Assembly: GCA_030761205.1 (NCBI GenBank)
Contig: JAULJL010000010.1
Location: 32,812,022-32,876,021, forward strand
DNA: 64,000 nucleotides
Source of the DNA: Fremontodendron californicum
Taxonomy: Eukaryota; Streptophyta; Magnoliopsida; Malvales; Malvaceae
Direction of reading: 5' to 3'
A program made the position numbers and the translations under genes. The notes under the pieces are model-generated. The model was not told the origin of the DNA. It saw only the letters and a program-made list of their open reading frames with translations, and did no database searches. Shown one piece after another: positions 27,201 through 38,872 of the stretch. Positions within the stretch are counted from its first letter, which is position 1; every line of letters starts with the position of its first letter.

Positions 27201-28947
27201 TTTATTTGGAGAAAAATGTACAATCTACGCTGATCATAAGAGTCTGAAATATCTGATGGATCAGAAAGAATTAAATTTGAGGCAAAGGAGATGGTTGGAA
27301 TTGATAAAAGATTATGACTGTGTAATTGACTATCACCCAGGAAAGGCCAATGTAGTGGCCGATGCTCTTAGTAGAAAGTCTTCTAGTTCTCTTGCTCATA
27401 TCCGAGCAATTCAGAAACCCTTACAAAATGAGTTGAAGTCTTTACCTTTAGAATTGATGATTGATGAGAATAATCTCCTGATAGCCCACTTGAAGGTTAA
27501 ACCGATTCATATTGATTGGATACGTGAAGCACAAAATAATGACCCTATGCTGGTAAAGTTAAAGCAAGAAGTAAGAGATGGTGTGAGGACTGACTATCAA
27601 ATAAAGGATGATGATGTACTGATAATGAAAAATAGGCTTTGTGTGCCTCAGGATGAAGAACTCCGGAAGGTGATTTTGGAGGAAGCTCATAATGCACCAT
27701 ACGTGTTACATCCCGGTAGTGTGAAGATGTATCGAACCTTAAGAGAACATTATTGGTGGCAAGGTATGAAACGGGACATAGCTGAGTTTGTTTCTAGATG
27801 CTTGGTATGCCAACAAATTAAAGCCGAGCATCAAAAACCTTCTGGGAAATTGAACCCCCTACCTATTCCTCAATGGAAGTGGGAAGATATTGCTATGGAT
27901 TTCGTTTCGGGATTGCCAAGAACACAGTCTGGTTATGACAGCATTTGGGTGATTGTTGATCGTCTGACAAAATCAACTCACTTTTTGCCAGTCAAGAAGA
28001 CTTTTTCCATGGAAAGATTGGCTAAACTTTATGTGAACGAAATTGTTAGGTTACATGGTGCCCCAGTATCGATTGTATCTGATCGAGACCCCCGATTCAC
28101 ATCTCGATTTTGGCCAAGTTTGCAGAATGCTATGGGCACTAAACTCAAGTTCAGTACTGCTTTTCATCCTCAGACAGATGGACAATCTGAACGGACAATT
28201 CAAATTTTGGAAGATATGCTCAGATCTTGTATTATGGAATTCAAAGGAAACTGGGATGAACACTTGCCTCTAGCAGAATTTGCGTATAACAATAGTTATC
28301 AGTCCAGCATCGACATGGCTCCGTTTGAAGCTTTGTATGGAAGAAAGTGCAGAACTCCAGTGTGTTGGGATGATACAGATGAAAGGAAATTACTAGGTCC
28401 AGAAATTGTTATGATGACTGCAGACAAAGTTAAGGTAATTCGGGAAAATATAAAAATAGCTCAAGATCGACAAAAGAGCTATGCAGATAATCGGAGAAAA
28501 GATTTAGAGTTTGAAGTTGGTGATATGGTGTTTTTAAAAGTGACTCCTTGGAAAGGAGTAATCCGGTTTGGAAGACGAGGAAAGTTGGGCCCTCGATATA
28601 TAGGGCCGTATGAGATCATTGAACGAATTGGCCCAGTTGCTTATAGATTGGCCTTACCAGAAGAGTTGTCACGAATTCATAATGTGTTCCATGTTTCCAT
28701 GCTTCGAAAGTATATTTTCGATTCTTCACATATATTGAAGGATTTGCCTATGGAAATTGAGGAAAACTTAACTTATGAAGAGCAGCCGGTTGAGATTTTG
28801 GATAGAAGAGACCAAGTTCTAAGGACTAAGACTATTCCATTAGTGAAAGTTCTTTGGAGGAATCATTTATACGAAGAAGCTACATGGGAAAGGGAGGAAG
28901 ATATGCGGACTCAATATCCTCACTTATTCAATCAAGTTGGTAAGTAA
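24226..28947 (+). pseudogene. Tekay gag-pol polyprotein with one in-frame stop
   Basis: One reading frame runs from about 24226 to 28947. The expected start codon position, just before the codons for IPPRRRGRPR, reads ACG, so no ATG opens it. A single TGA at 24700-24702 interrupts gag. The uninterrupted part from 24736 is 1403 codons. Counting from there: end of gag to ~100; zinc-binding CPHC...GEC and CFYCKESGHMKQDC (CCHC) at ~164-195; aspartic protease ILIDPGATHSF at ~285; RT with LRLCIDYRQLN and catalytic FIDDILVYS at ~622; RNase H starting YSDASRRGLG at ~769; integrase zinc finger and core with VSDRDPRF and HPQTDGQSER; chromodomain at ~1354-1400. The protease has DPGA where retropepsins usually have D-S/T-G. 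The copy at 57696-64000 has the same residues, so this is a lineage feature. All catalytic regions downstream of gag look intact. Whether any product is made depends on stop read-through or trans-supply. Confidence 0.9.
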
Positions 28948-28965
28948 ATTTCGAGGACGAAATTT

Positions 28966-28982
28966 TTATATGGTGGGTAAGT
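28966..28982 (+). promoter_or_regulatory. Polypurine tract region
   Basis: ATATGGTGGGTAAGT-type purine-rich sequence immediately before the 3' LTR, in the place where plus-strand DNA synthesis is primed. The truncated relative has AAGGGGGGTAAGT at the same place. Confidence 0.6.
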
Positions 28983-31461
28983 TGTAACAACCGAGGTTAC
29001 GTATAATCATATAAAGTTAAATCCCGAAAATTTTAAGGACGAACTTGGAAATTGGTAAGAAGTTATAAGTGAAGGAAATAAAAGAAGAAAGGATCAAAAT
29101 GAACATATTAAAAAAGTTTAGGGGCTTAATGGTTATTTATAAAAAGTTGAGGGACTAATATGCAATTATCCCAAAAACAAGAAAAATATCTCTTGACTTC
29201 ATCTTTTCTCCCGAAAATTCTACACATTTTTCATTCATTCTTCAAGTTCAGCCAGCCTCCCATCATCCCACTCCCTCTCTCTCAAAATTCTCTTCAAACA
29301 ACAACACCAAAAATCTCAACAACAATTACATCCAAGGTTAGTTTCTTGATAAATTCTTCATTTTCTTTAGATATCTACTTGGGCATGCTAAGATCTTTAC
29401 ACCATATACATGTTAAGGTCTGAAATCCATCTATTAAGTATGAATTTTACTTATTTTTGGTAAGAATTAAAAGGATTTGAAAGCATGAACAAGAAAATGG
29501 GAAGAAAAAGCAAAACAGGGGAAACTGAGCATGCTTGCTGTTCGGATTTTCTGGGTTCGACACATTAGGGTTTGTATTTTTTTGATATTTTGCCTAGAAA
29601 CTAGACTTCAATATGAGAATTTTGGTTTTTGAATCACCCAAAACCGATAAGCGGTTAAAAAGATAAAATTCGGTGAAGTTGACTGTTCAGTGTTGACCCC
29701 TGTTTCAGCATGGTTTCGGGATTTATCAAATTTGATCAAAATTTTGTTCTAGTTGTATAAGTTAGTTATTTTATTCATAAATTAGACATATTGGTTGAAA
29801 TAAAACAATTGGGATCACTTCCAAATTCCTTACCAAACTCAAGTTATGATTTTCTAATCTAACTTGATATTAAGGAATTTATTGCTTAAGAGAAATATAG
29901 TACCAAAGGATGGTTATGGATTATGAAAATCTCTAAGGCATGGAATACTAGAAACGAATTTGATAAGGACATGATTATGGAGTTGAATTATGGAGAAAAT
30001 GATTATGGAAATGATATTAAAAATTAAGGATATGTTGTTTTGAGTATGAGAAATTAGTATATGGGGTAGATTAATGGGACTTAAGTTGCATTCAAAATTG
30101 TGTAATGCTTTGAGCATGTATAGATACTAATTATTGTTAATCTCTAGGCCACGTAGATCCGACGTCACCTGTGGATCCCGAGGTTTCAGGTCGAGGTGTA
30201 CAGTGAGATCATCCAAGGATTGTGAGTAGACAACAACTATAGTTATTTGGAATTTCTTTAATTATAATTATACATTTTTTTAACATAATATTTATTTTAC
30301 GTATTAAAGGTATATACGATATTTAATTATATGAATTGATTTGTTATTAAAGTATTTTTATTTCAAGAAATATTATATCAAGTAAGTTGGTTGATTTATG
30401 AAATATGATTTTACATAGAATTTGACGTACATGGTTTTGGCTCCACCTAACTTAATGTATGAGATTATTTCCTTGACCGGAATACGGGAGCTGCGTGCTA
30501 CGCCTTTGTGGCGGGAGCCACCTCCAGAGTCCCCATTCCGTGATATTAGACCGGAATACTGGAGCTGCGTGCTACGCCTTTGTGGCGGGAGCCACCTCCA
30601 GAGTCCCTATTCCGTGATATTAGATTGGGGTATGGGAGCTGCATGCTACGCCTTTGTGGTGGGAGCCACCTCCAGGGTCCCTATCCCGTTATATTTGCCT
30701 TTTGGGGGCACATCATAGCGACACATATGCCTTTGGGGCGTCCTATGGTGGTATTGGCCTTTGGGGCCGGCTACTAGTATGCCTACATGGATATTGCCTG
30801 GTTATTTCATGGATGTATTCTTGTGCATGACAGAAAGTTGGAGCCCAATTATACGAAACTTGATTTACTTTACGGATTTTATTCATTGATTTAATATTAT
30901 AATATTGTTATACATTTGAAAAGCTTGCTACGTCTTTGAATTACTCATTATGGTTTTATTATTATTTATTTTGAAAATGTCAATTATACTTTACAGATTT
31001 CCATTATGGTTTTCACACGCTTTAAATGTTGTCTACTCATTGAGATATTCATATATCTCACCTCCTCTTATTTCTCATTTTCAGGACACACTTAGGTGTC
31101 GGGATTGCTGCCTTCCTCTACTCTCCGCTTCAAGAGTATATTGACGTGGTGGGCATCATATCTAAATTTCTAGAAGATTTGGTCTTTTGATGTTTTTATC
31201 TAGTAAACCTTGCTGAGATAGGTTTATTTCTGGATATATTGTAGATATTTGAAGATATGAGACAATAGATCAATATGTTTTGATTTGAACATAAATTGAT
31301 CATGAATAATTTTTGGATATGCATGGATATATGTGGTAATAGTATTGAGTAATATTGCTGGTTGAGGATATGAATTGAGTGTTATTTGCAGGAGGGTTAT
31401 AGTTGATATAGAAAGGAAACTCTGCCGGATTTTAGGTAGATTATCCGGATAGGGTGTTACA
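28983..31461 (+). repeat. 3' LTR of Tekay element
   Basis: 2479 bp, TGTAACAACCGAGG to GGGTGTTACA, nearly identical to the 5' LTR. It is followed by TATGT and then satellite. Confidence 0.95.
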
Positions 31462-33586
31462 TATGTAATTGTAATATATTGGTGTAATTTATTTATTATC
31501 TATGTTAGTGTATTATATCTACGTAATAGTGTTAATGTAATATATCTATGTAATTGTAATATATAAGTGTAATTGTATTTATGTAAATGTAATATATTTG
31601 TAATATATCTATGTAAATTACATTACTGTTTCTGAAAACATTAGATATTACAATTACATAGATAATATTACTATATATATATTACAATTACATAAATATA
31701 TTACAATTACATAGAAATATTACAATTACATGGATATATTATAATTCTATTTATGTAATTGTAATATATATCTATGTTATAGTAATATATCTATGTAATT
31801 CTTATATATATATATATATGTAATTGTAATATATGTTTGTAATTGTAATATATCTATGTAATTCTAATATATATCTATGTTATAGTAATATATCTATGTA
31901 ATTGTAATATATATCTATGTAATTCTAATATATATCTATGTAACTGTAATATATGTATGTAATTGTAATATATGTATGTAATATATCTATGTTATTGTAA
32001 TATATCTATGTAATTGTAATATATCTTTGTAATTGTAATATATATATGTAATTGTACTATATAAATATATGTATATATTACAATTACATACATATATTAC
32101 GATTACATATATAGAATTATAATATATCTATGTAATTGTAATATATCTATGTAATTAAAATATATATATGTAATTGTAATATATCTATGTAATCTATGTA
32201 ATTGTAATATATAAATATATGTATATATTACAATGACATACATATATTGTAATTGTAATATATCTATGTAATATATCTATGTATAATATATCTATGTAAT
32301 TATAATATATCTATCTAATTGTAATATATTTATGTAGTATATCTATGTAATTGTAATATATCTATGCAATTGTAACATATTTATGTAATGTATCTATGTA
32401 ATATATCCATGTAATTGTAATATATTTATGTAGTATATCTATGTAATATATGTAATATATCTATTTAATTGTAATATATATATGTATATTGATATATTAC
32501 AATTACATGGATTACATAGATATATTACAATTATAATTACTGTAATATATCTATGTAATTGTAATATCTATGTAATATATCTATGTAATTGCCATATATC
32601 TATGTAATTGTAATGTATCTATGTAATTCTAATATATCAATGTAATTGTAATATATGTATGAAATTATAATATGTCTATGTAATTGTAATATTTATGTAT
32701 GTAATTGTAATATATCTATTTAATTGAAATACATCTATGTAATTGTAATATCTATGTAATATATCTATGTAATTATTACAATTACAATTACATAGGTATA
32801 TATCCATAGATAAATATATTTATGTAGTACAATTATATTACATAGATATCTATGTAATTCTAATATATACATATATAATTACATAGATATATTACAATTA
32901 CTTACATATATTAGAATTACATAGATATATATATATTACAATTACATAGATATTACAATTACATATATATATATATATTACAATTACATAGATATATTAC
33001 ATAGATATATATATATATCTATGTATTTATGTAATATACATAGATATATAAATAACATAGATATACTACAATTACATAAATATATATCTATGTAATTGTA
33101 ATATTACAATTACATAATTATATATGTAATTATAATATATATATGTAATTGTAATATATATCTAATATATCTATGTAATTGTAATATATTTATGTAATTG
33201 TAATTGTAATTGTAATAATATATTACATAGATATATTACAATTACAATGGATATATATATATATATTACAATTACATAGATATATTATACATAGATAATA
33301 TATTACAATTACATAGATATATTATAATTACATAAATATATAGATATATTTCAATTACATTTATATAGATATATTACAATTACATAGATATATATATATA
33401 TATATATATACATTACAATTACAATTACTTAAATATATTACAATTACAATTACTTAAATATATTACAATTACATATATAATATATTACATAGATATATTA
33501 CATAGATAATATATTTGTGTAATTGTAATGTATCTATGTAATTGTAATATATATCTATGCAATTGTAATATGTCTATGTAATTGTA

Positions 33587-33617
<31 letters not shown>

Positions 33618-34622
33618 TGTAATATATCTTTGTAATTGTAATACATCTATGTAATTGTAATAATATATCTATGTAATTGTAATATATCCAAGTAATATAT
33701 CTATGTAATTGTAATATATAATAATTACATAAATATATTAGAATTACATATATATATATTACAATTACATAGATATACTACAGTTACATAGATATATTAC
33801 AATTACAGAGATATATTACATAGATACACTACAATTGTATAGATATATTACAATTACATAGATATATTACATAGATACATTACATAATTATATTACAATT
33901 ACATAGATATTACAATTACATACATATATTAGAATTACATAGATATATTACAATTACATAGATGTATTTATGTAATTGTAATATATATCTATGTAAATGT
34001 AATATATCTATGTTATTGTAATATATCTATGTAATTGTAATACATCTATGTTATTGTATTATATCTATGTAATATATCTATGTAATTGTAATATATCTAT
34101 GTAATTGTAATATATTATAATTACATAAATATATTACATATATATATTACAATTACATAGATATACTACAGTTACATAGATATATTACAAAGACATAGAT
34201 ATATTACATAGATACATTACAATTACATAGATATATTACAATTACATAGATATATTACATAGATAGATTACAATTACATAGATATATTAAAATTCCATAG
34301 ATATACTACAGCTACATAGATATATTACCATTGCATAGATATATTACATAGATACATTACAATTACATAGATATATTACAATTACATAGATATTTTACAA
34401 TTACATAGATACATTACAATAACATGTATTTTAGTATATTACATAGATTTTACAATTACATAGATATATTACATAGATACATATATATATTTATGTAATT
34501 GTAATATATTTGTGTATATTACATAGATATATTATAATTACTGTAATAATTACTGTAATATATTATAATTACATAGTATATTACATAGATATATCTATGT
34601 AATTATAATATATCTATGTAAT
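31462..34622. repeat. 19-bp AT-rich satellite block
   Basis: Satellite between the two full-length retrotransposons, with the usual orientation switches and several (AT)n runs of 20-30 bp (about 33390-33412, 33590-33611). The last five bases, GTAAT, are the target duplication of the next element. No genes seen. Confidence 0.9.
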
Positions 34623-36122
34623 TGATAGAAACTCAATTAAGAGTTGTAAACCCAAGTGCAGGTTATGTTCAAGTAATAAATTCTCGGGTGTCCGAGGTCG
34701 AACCACAGGGAAGCGTATTAGTAAGTATAAGTTTATAAATATATAAGAAAAAGAAAATAAACAAGATATTAGGGAATCAATAACAAAGAAAGTAAACAAG
34801 ATATTAGAGAACAAAATAAACAAAATAACATAAAAGCAATTAAACAAGATATAAAAAAAACAATAAGAAAAGATGTTGAGGTTAGAGAATCCACTCTTGG
34901 TGTTATGCTAAGATTAATCTTGTTTTATTACACAATTGAAATCCACACATAAGGGAGGTTCCAACCGGAAGGTTTAGCAATTCAGTCCAAATTGTCCAAC
35001 GTCCATAGCATATGATATTATGTTCATTTGGTGTCCTCAAAACTCACAAAAAGAGTCCAAGCATTCCTTATGCCAAGGTATATGTCTACAACAAATCAAG
35101 GTTATGAAACCAAGCATTTACTGTGCCATTTTCATTGTCAATAATGAATCAAGATCTCTACTTTGCAAGTATGATTTTAAACCAAAAGAAAATATTATCT
35201 ATACTAGTGTTTATAAATGATGATTCATTTTAGCTCATGTTTAAGAGACTAACCTTAGCATTTACCAAGAGCTTCACCTCATCACCTCAACAATATGATT
35301 AGCAACACATACTAGATATGAATAAAATGAAAAGAAATGTAAGAAGCATAAGTAAATAAAAAAAGAAAACTAGAGAAAGGAAAGGAGAAGAAAACTTAGA
35401 GAATTTTACTACAAAGGCTAATATCCTACCAATGTATAATGTATCCCAATACTCATCCAAGGCCCTCTATTTATACACATTTTGGAGGGCTAAATGACAA
35501 GAGACAAGCTTTACAAATTTCAAAGGTAGGTATAATAGGTGGGTGCATTTTTCTAACAATTTTCGTCATATTGTATGACAATTCTGATCAGCCAGCTTGA
35601 TGGTCGATTTTGTCAATGTTGGAGGCTCGATCTGATAAAATGGTCTTCTAGAAAAATATACCCCTATCAGTTACGGATCCATAGCCGTTAGAATCAGATC
35701 ATTTGCGCACGTGGATCGGAAGATATGGTCAAAATACCAAAACGGTGCAGAACAGACGTCATTGCACATCAGCCAACTTGATGGTCGATTTCGATAGGGA
35801 AAACGACTCCGTTTCAAGAAGTGTAAAACATGAAAAAGATAGATATGCCTCTTAGCTTTGCAGGGATACAAAGTTCAGCCTTATTGCTTCAGTGAAACTC
35901 AAGATATAGCTGATATGGCAAAAGGTGTCGGAACTGGAACTGAACTGGATTTGCCCTTAATACTAGTAATCTGAAATCACTCAAAGAAACTTGTGAAAAA
36001 CACCAAATTACATAAAAATATAAAAGATCATAAACACAATTAGACTAAACAATAATAACTCGTATTTAACACAAAACAATAATAAAACATAACTAAAAAC
36101 TATATAATTATACGAGTTATCA
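34623..36122 (-). repeat. 3' LTR of Athila-type element
   Basis: 1500 bp, matching 42658-44157 at all but about two positions seen by eye. On the plus strand it begins TGATAGAAACTC and ends CGAGTTATCA. It carries the same TATA-box region as the other LTR (35467-35475). Confidence 0.95.
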
Positions 36123-36134
36123 CACCCCCATACT
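36123..36134 (-). promoter_or_regulatory. Polypurine tract of Athila-type element
   Basis: Read on the minus strand the sequence is TAAGTATGGGGGTG directly before the LTR start TGATAACTCG. It is the expected position for plus-strand priming, though shorter than a classical tract. Confidence 0.55.
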
Positions 36135-37949
36135 TAGATTGTTGCTAGTCCCTAGCAACGACTCAATAAAAATAAAATAAGAAAATCTAATCTAATCCAT
36201 TTTCGTAGGAAATCACGGTGGCACTTAGCATGTGACACAAGCCTTTAAACCCCTAGGTGTCCCTAGTGGACGAGTTTAGTCTCGTGAGGGTTTACTAGGA
36301 CGATACCCACAAACATTGAAGAAATAAGAAAAACTAAAAATAATAATTATAACTAATCCTTCCAATATAAATTAGAGATAATCATTGGACAAGTCTTAAA
36401 AACTAATCAATAGCTTAAAGAAATTCACAAAAAATCTTGCTTGAATGTAAATAGTTTGAGTTAAGCCAATAATAACATAACATATTTCAATCAAAATAGT
36501 GTATATTCAAACTTAATCTCAACTTCTCACATGGGATACTCTCTTGATTTTCACTCTTTAAAGTAGTGGTAAAGTGTTTACACTCAATCAATCTCATGAA
36601 AACACTTCTACCATATGCTTGCTTGTCCACCTATTCTCCACTATTTAGATCATACAACTTCATAAATCAAGAGGTCTTTATTCAAGGTTGTAATGGGGCC
36701 AAAGGGTTATAATATGGTTAAAGAACAAAAGGATAAAGATATCACAAAGGTTCCAAAGAGTTCATAGATTTTAGAGACATAATAAGATCATACAAATAAA
36801 ACTTCTCAAAACTCTTATAAAGCACATAATAACATAGGCTAAATATTCATGTTGAGCCTTTGCATCATTCTAACCAACTTTGTAACATCTTTTTCTAGAA
36901 GTTCAAGAGAAGATTTTTTTTTATTTTTTTATTTTTTATTATGGGAATGTATTTGACAATGATCCCTTTCTTTTTCTCTTGACTTTTTCTTTTCTTTTCT
37001 TCCCCCACACTTATCTTTTGTTTCTAACCCAAATTTTCAAATAAAAATATCCCTTGTTTTTTTGCAATATGTCTCAAAATATAAAATTCATCTTTAGAAC
37101 AAGGGTAAGGATATAAGTATATTTAGGCTAGGTGTAAGTTGTGGTTACCAATAAAACATCATATTTAATGTAGGCTCAAATTGGCTCACTAGTGGGGATG
37201 TTCTCGTAGAACATTAATAATGGATGGCTGTTTGGCTCTGGTTATAATCCTAATGCCTCTATCATATTCATGTTGTCACATGTATCAATATAGTCTCAAA
37301 CGGTTTAAAGCAAGTTCTAGAGAATCATGTAATCATAAGAGCACTCAAGAAAGAAATTAGATTGATTTGTATAATGCATCAATCATTATAGGCTCAAAAA
37401 CTCACAAAGATGATTATACAAGTCAGATTAAGTCTAAACATGCTTCTTTCTCAATCAACATATCATATTAACATTGGCTCATAAAAAGGTTGACATCAAG
37501 CTCAATTCTCATGAAAATCTTCTCACTAATAAATCTGTTTTAGACTTATGCAATTCATATCTCATCATTGTATTGAAAGTAACTAAAAAAAACACACTAA
37601 GTCTAAACATGCTTTTTTTTTTTTTTTTTTTTTTTTTTGTTTTTTTTTTTTTTGTTTTTTGTTTTTTTTTTTTTTTTTGTTTTTTTGAAGAAGAAGATTA
37701 AATCAAACTGACAAGGTATGTCTCAAGTCTCCCTTACTCAGACCTTGTTCAGAATGAATACTTCTAAATGTCTTAAAACACAACAATTTTTTTTTTTTTT
37801 TTTAAGCAAAATATGTCCCTTACCCCCTACTAAAATATGACATTGTCCCCAATGTCAAATTTTAAAGGTAGAATTTAGGAGATATTACCTGCAGAGGTTG
37901 CTAACCACTTATTATAACTGAGACACAACAAGCAAAATGTTAGATAATG
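36135..37949 (-). other. Non-coding 3' region of Athila-type element
   Basis: About 1.8 kb with no substantial ORF, as expected for the long 3' untranslated region of Athila/Tat elements. It includes an inverted motif, GACATTGGGGACAATGTCA on the minus strand (about 37838-37857), of a kind commonly seen after pol in plant Gypsy elements. Homopolymer runs (T/G at 37613-37686 and T17 at 37787-37803 on the plus strand) are the other notable features. A 75-codon plus-strand ORF crossing the T run is not considered real. Confidence 0.6.
37613..37686. repeat. Long T-rich homopolymer tract (A-rich on element strand)
   Basis: 74 bp almost entirely T on the plus strand, interrupted by single Gs. It lies in the 3' region of the Athila-type element. 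It may be an expanded poly(A) from an earlier RNA-mediated event, or simple slippage. Confidence 0.85.
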
Positions 37950-38597
37950 TCACAAAGACAAAGTGCAATCCACTCCTTGCTCGTCCATATCTCTTTTTCT
38001 TTTTCCGAGCGTTTGCGAAACAACCGTAGTAGATAAACACTCATAAGCTTGTAGCTTTTTGAGTAAATCTTCAATGGTTGTAGCAGAAATTATGGTTCTC
38101 CTTGCCTCTGAAAACATGAATCCATTATCCACAGCATTATCTAAATATGAAAGTAAATTACTAAAATAACCATTAATATTAAGCAAACCAATGGGTTTCT
38201 TATTTGTGACCAAAGATGACCAAGAAGCCACGCAAGCTATTTCTTCCAATGTACCCAGACCTCCTGGTAAGGCAATGAATGCATCGGCAGAATGGTACAT
38301 GATTGTTATCCGTTCAGGGATACTCCAGACTTGTATTTCCTTACCCACGGTAGGTCCACAAAAATCTGTGAATAGTTTTGGCACGATTCCTAGAACTGGA
38401 CTTCCTCCGGCGTGTGCTGCTGTAGCGACTGCTCCCATTAAACCCGTACTACCGCCTCCATAAATCAAGTGGATCTTTTGTTGGGCAAGTATTACTCCAA
38501 CTCTTATGGCTTCATCAGCGAATATGTTATTTTTCCCTGGATAAGCACCTCCAAAGACACAAATTTTCTTAATGCGCTGGGACGAAGTGCTTTCCAT
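37950..38597 (-). CDS. LOG-like: LOG-family cytokinin riboside 5'-monophosphate phosphoribohydrolase
   Basis: Predicted 215-aa enzyme of the LONELY GUY family, which releases active cytokinin bases from nucleoside monophosphates in the cytosol. Residues ~9-16 are KKICVFGG. The nucleotide-binding loop IYGGGSTGLMG follows at ~45-55. The signature PGGLGTLEE at ~110-118 has the catalytic glutamate. The conserved arginine before it is present (PERITIMYHSADAFI), but the lysine usually next to it in RKA is replaced by isoleucine-threonine. The C-terminus (KPIGLLNINGYF, then LLKKLQAYE) matches LOG, and a basic tail GKRKRD is added. Length is normal for LOG (about 210-230). The ORF is complete and intronless, whereas plant LOG genes have several introns, which suggests capture through RNA. 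It lies inside an Athila-type retrotransposon in the position of the env-like ORF, downstream of a virus-like ORF on the same strand. A TATA-like CTATATATTAC lies ~50 bp upstream. Family assignment is strong; activity is inferred. Confidence 0.88.
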   Translation of the reverse strand: MESTSSQRIKKICVFGGAYPGKNNIFADEAIRVGVILAQQKIHLIYGGGSTGLMGAVATAAHAGGSPVLGIVPKLFTDFCGPTVGKEIQVWSIPERITIMYHSADAFIALPGGLGTLEEIACVASWSSLVTNKKPIGLLNINGYFSNLLSYLDNAVDNGFMFSEARRTIISATTIEDLLKKLQAYECLSTTVVSQTLGKRKRDMDEQGVDCTLSL

Positions 38598-38642
38598 TTT
38601 TTTTTCTTTTTCGAGTGCCTGAAAGAGAATGAGTACATGGTG

Positions 38643-38655
38643 TAATATATAGAGG
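38643..38655 (-). promoter_or_regulatory. Putative TATA box for LOG-like ORF
   Basis: Minus strand reads CCTCTATATATTACACC, about 45-55 bases before the ATG at 38597. A CTTTCAG that resembles a splice acceptor lies between it and the ATG. AT-rich context makes chance likely. Confidence 0.35.
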
Positions 38656-38677
38656 ACTGAGTAGTGAATCAGACAAG

Positions 38678-38828
38678 AGTAATAATGTCGCCGAAAGTGT
38701 ATTTGACCTGTCAGAAGAAAATGTTAACCTAACAAAAGATTTTTGCATGATTTCAGGAAGAAAATCAAAAAGAGAAGAAAAATCAACCGTAAAAGTCAAA
38801 AGTAATAATGTCGCCGAAAGTGTATTTG
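38678..38828 (-). repeat. Pair of 28-bp direct repeats upstream of LOG-like ORF
   Basis: The same 28 bases (core AATAATGTCGCCGAAAGTGT on the plus strand) occur at 38678-38705 and 38801-38828, 123 bp apart. They sit between the virus-like ORF and the LOG-like ORF. They may be a duplicated promoter segment or a scar of sequence joining. Confidence 0.8.
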
Positions 38829-38872
38829 GCATCTTCCTCTGGTTTTACGTCCAGAAACGGCTTAAACGCCTT

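Larger units (their letters stand above)
21656..31461 (+). mobile_element. Full-length Tekay (Del) chromovirus, Ty3/Gypsy
   Basis: A 9806-bp LTR retrotransposon inserted in satellite. Both LTRs are 2479 bp and run TG...CA. The 5 bp on each side are TATGT (21651-21655 and 31462-31466), a perfect target-site duplication. Internal order is primer binding site, gag, zinc knuckles, protease, RT, RNase H, integrase, chromodomain, polypurine tract. The C-terminal ATWERE...YPHLF chromodomain and domain order place it in the Tekay/Del chromovirus lineage, whose chromodomain is thought to direct insertion into heterochromatin. By eye I count at least six differences between the LTRs, so it is young. 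Its gag-pol frame has an internal stop, so it probably depends on relatives. Confidence 0.95.

Noticed and set aside
37474..37701. 75-codon ORF ending in a phenylalanine run
   Set aside because: Half of it is the T homopolymer tract, and it is antisense to the element.
38191..38463. 90-codon plus-strand ORF opposite the LOG-like gene
   Set aside because: It is an antisense shadow of the LOG coding frame, whose motifs are clear on the other strand.
38569..38832. 87-codon minus-strand ORF between the two cargo genes
   Set aside because: It overlaps the LOG start in another frame and is created by the duplicated 28-bp repeat (NTLSATLLLL appears twice). No known similarity.
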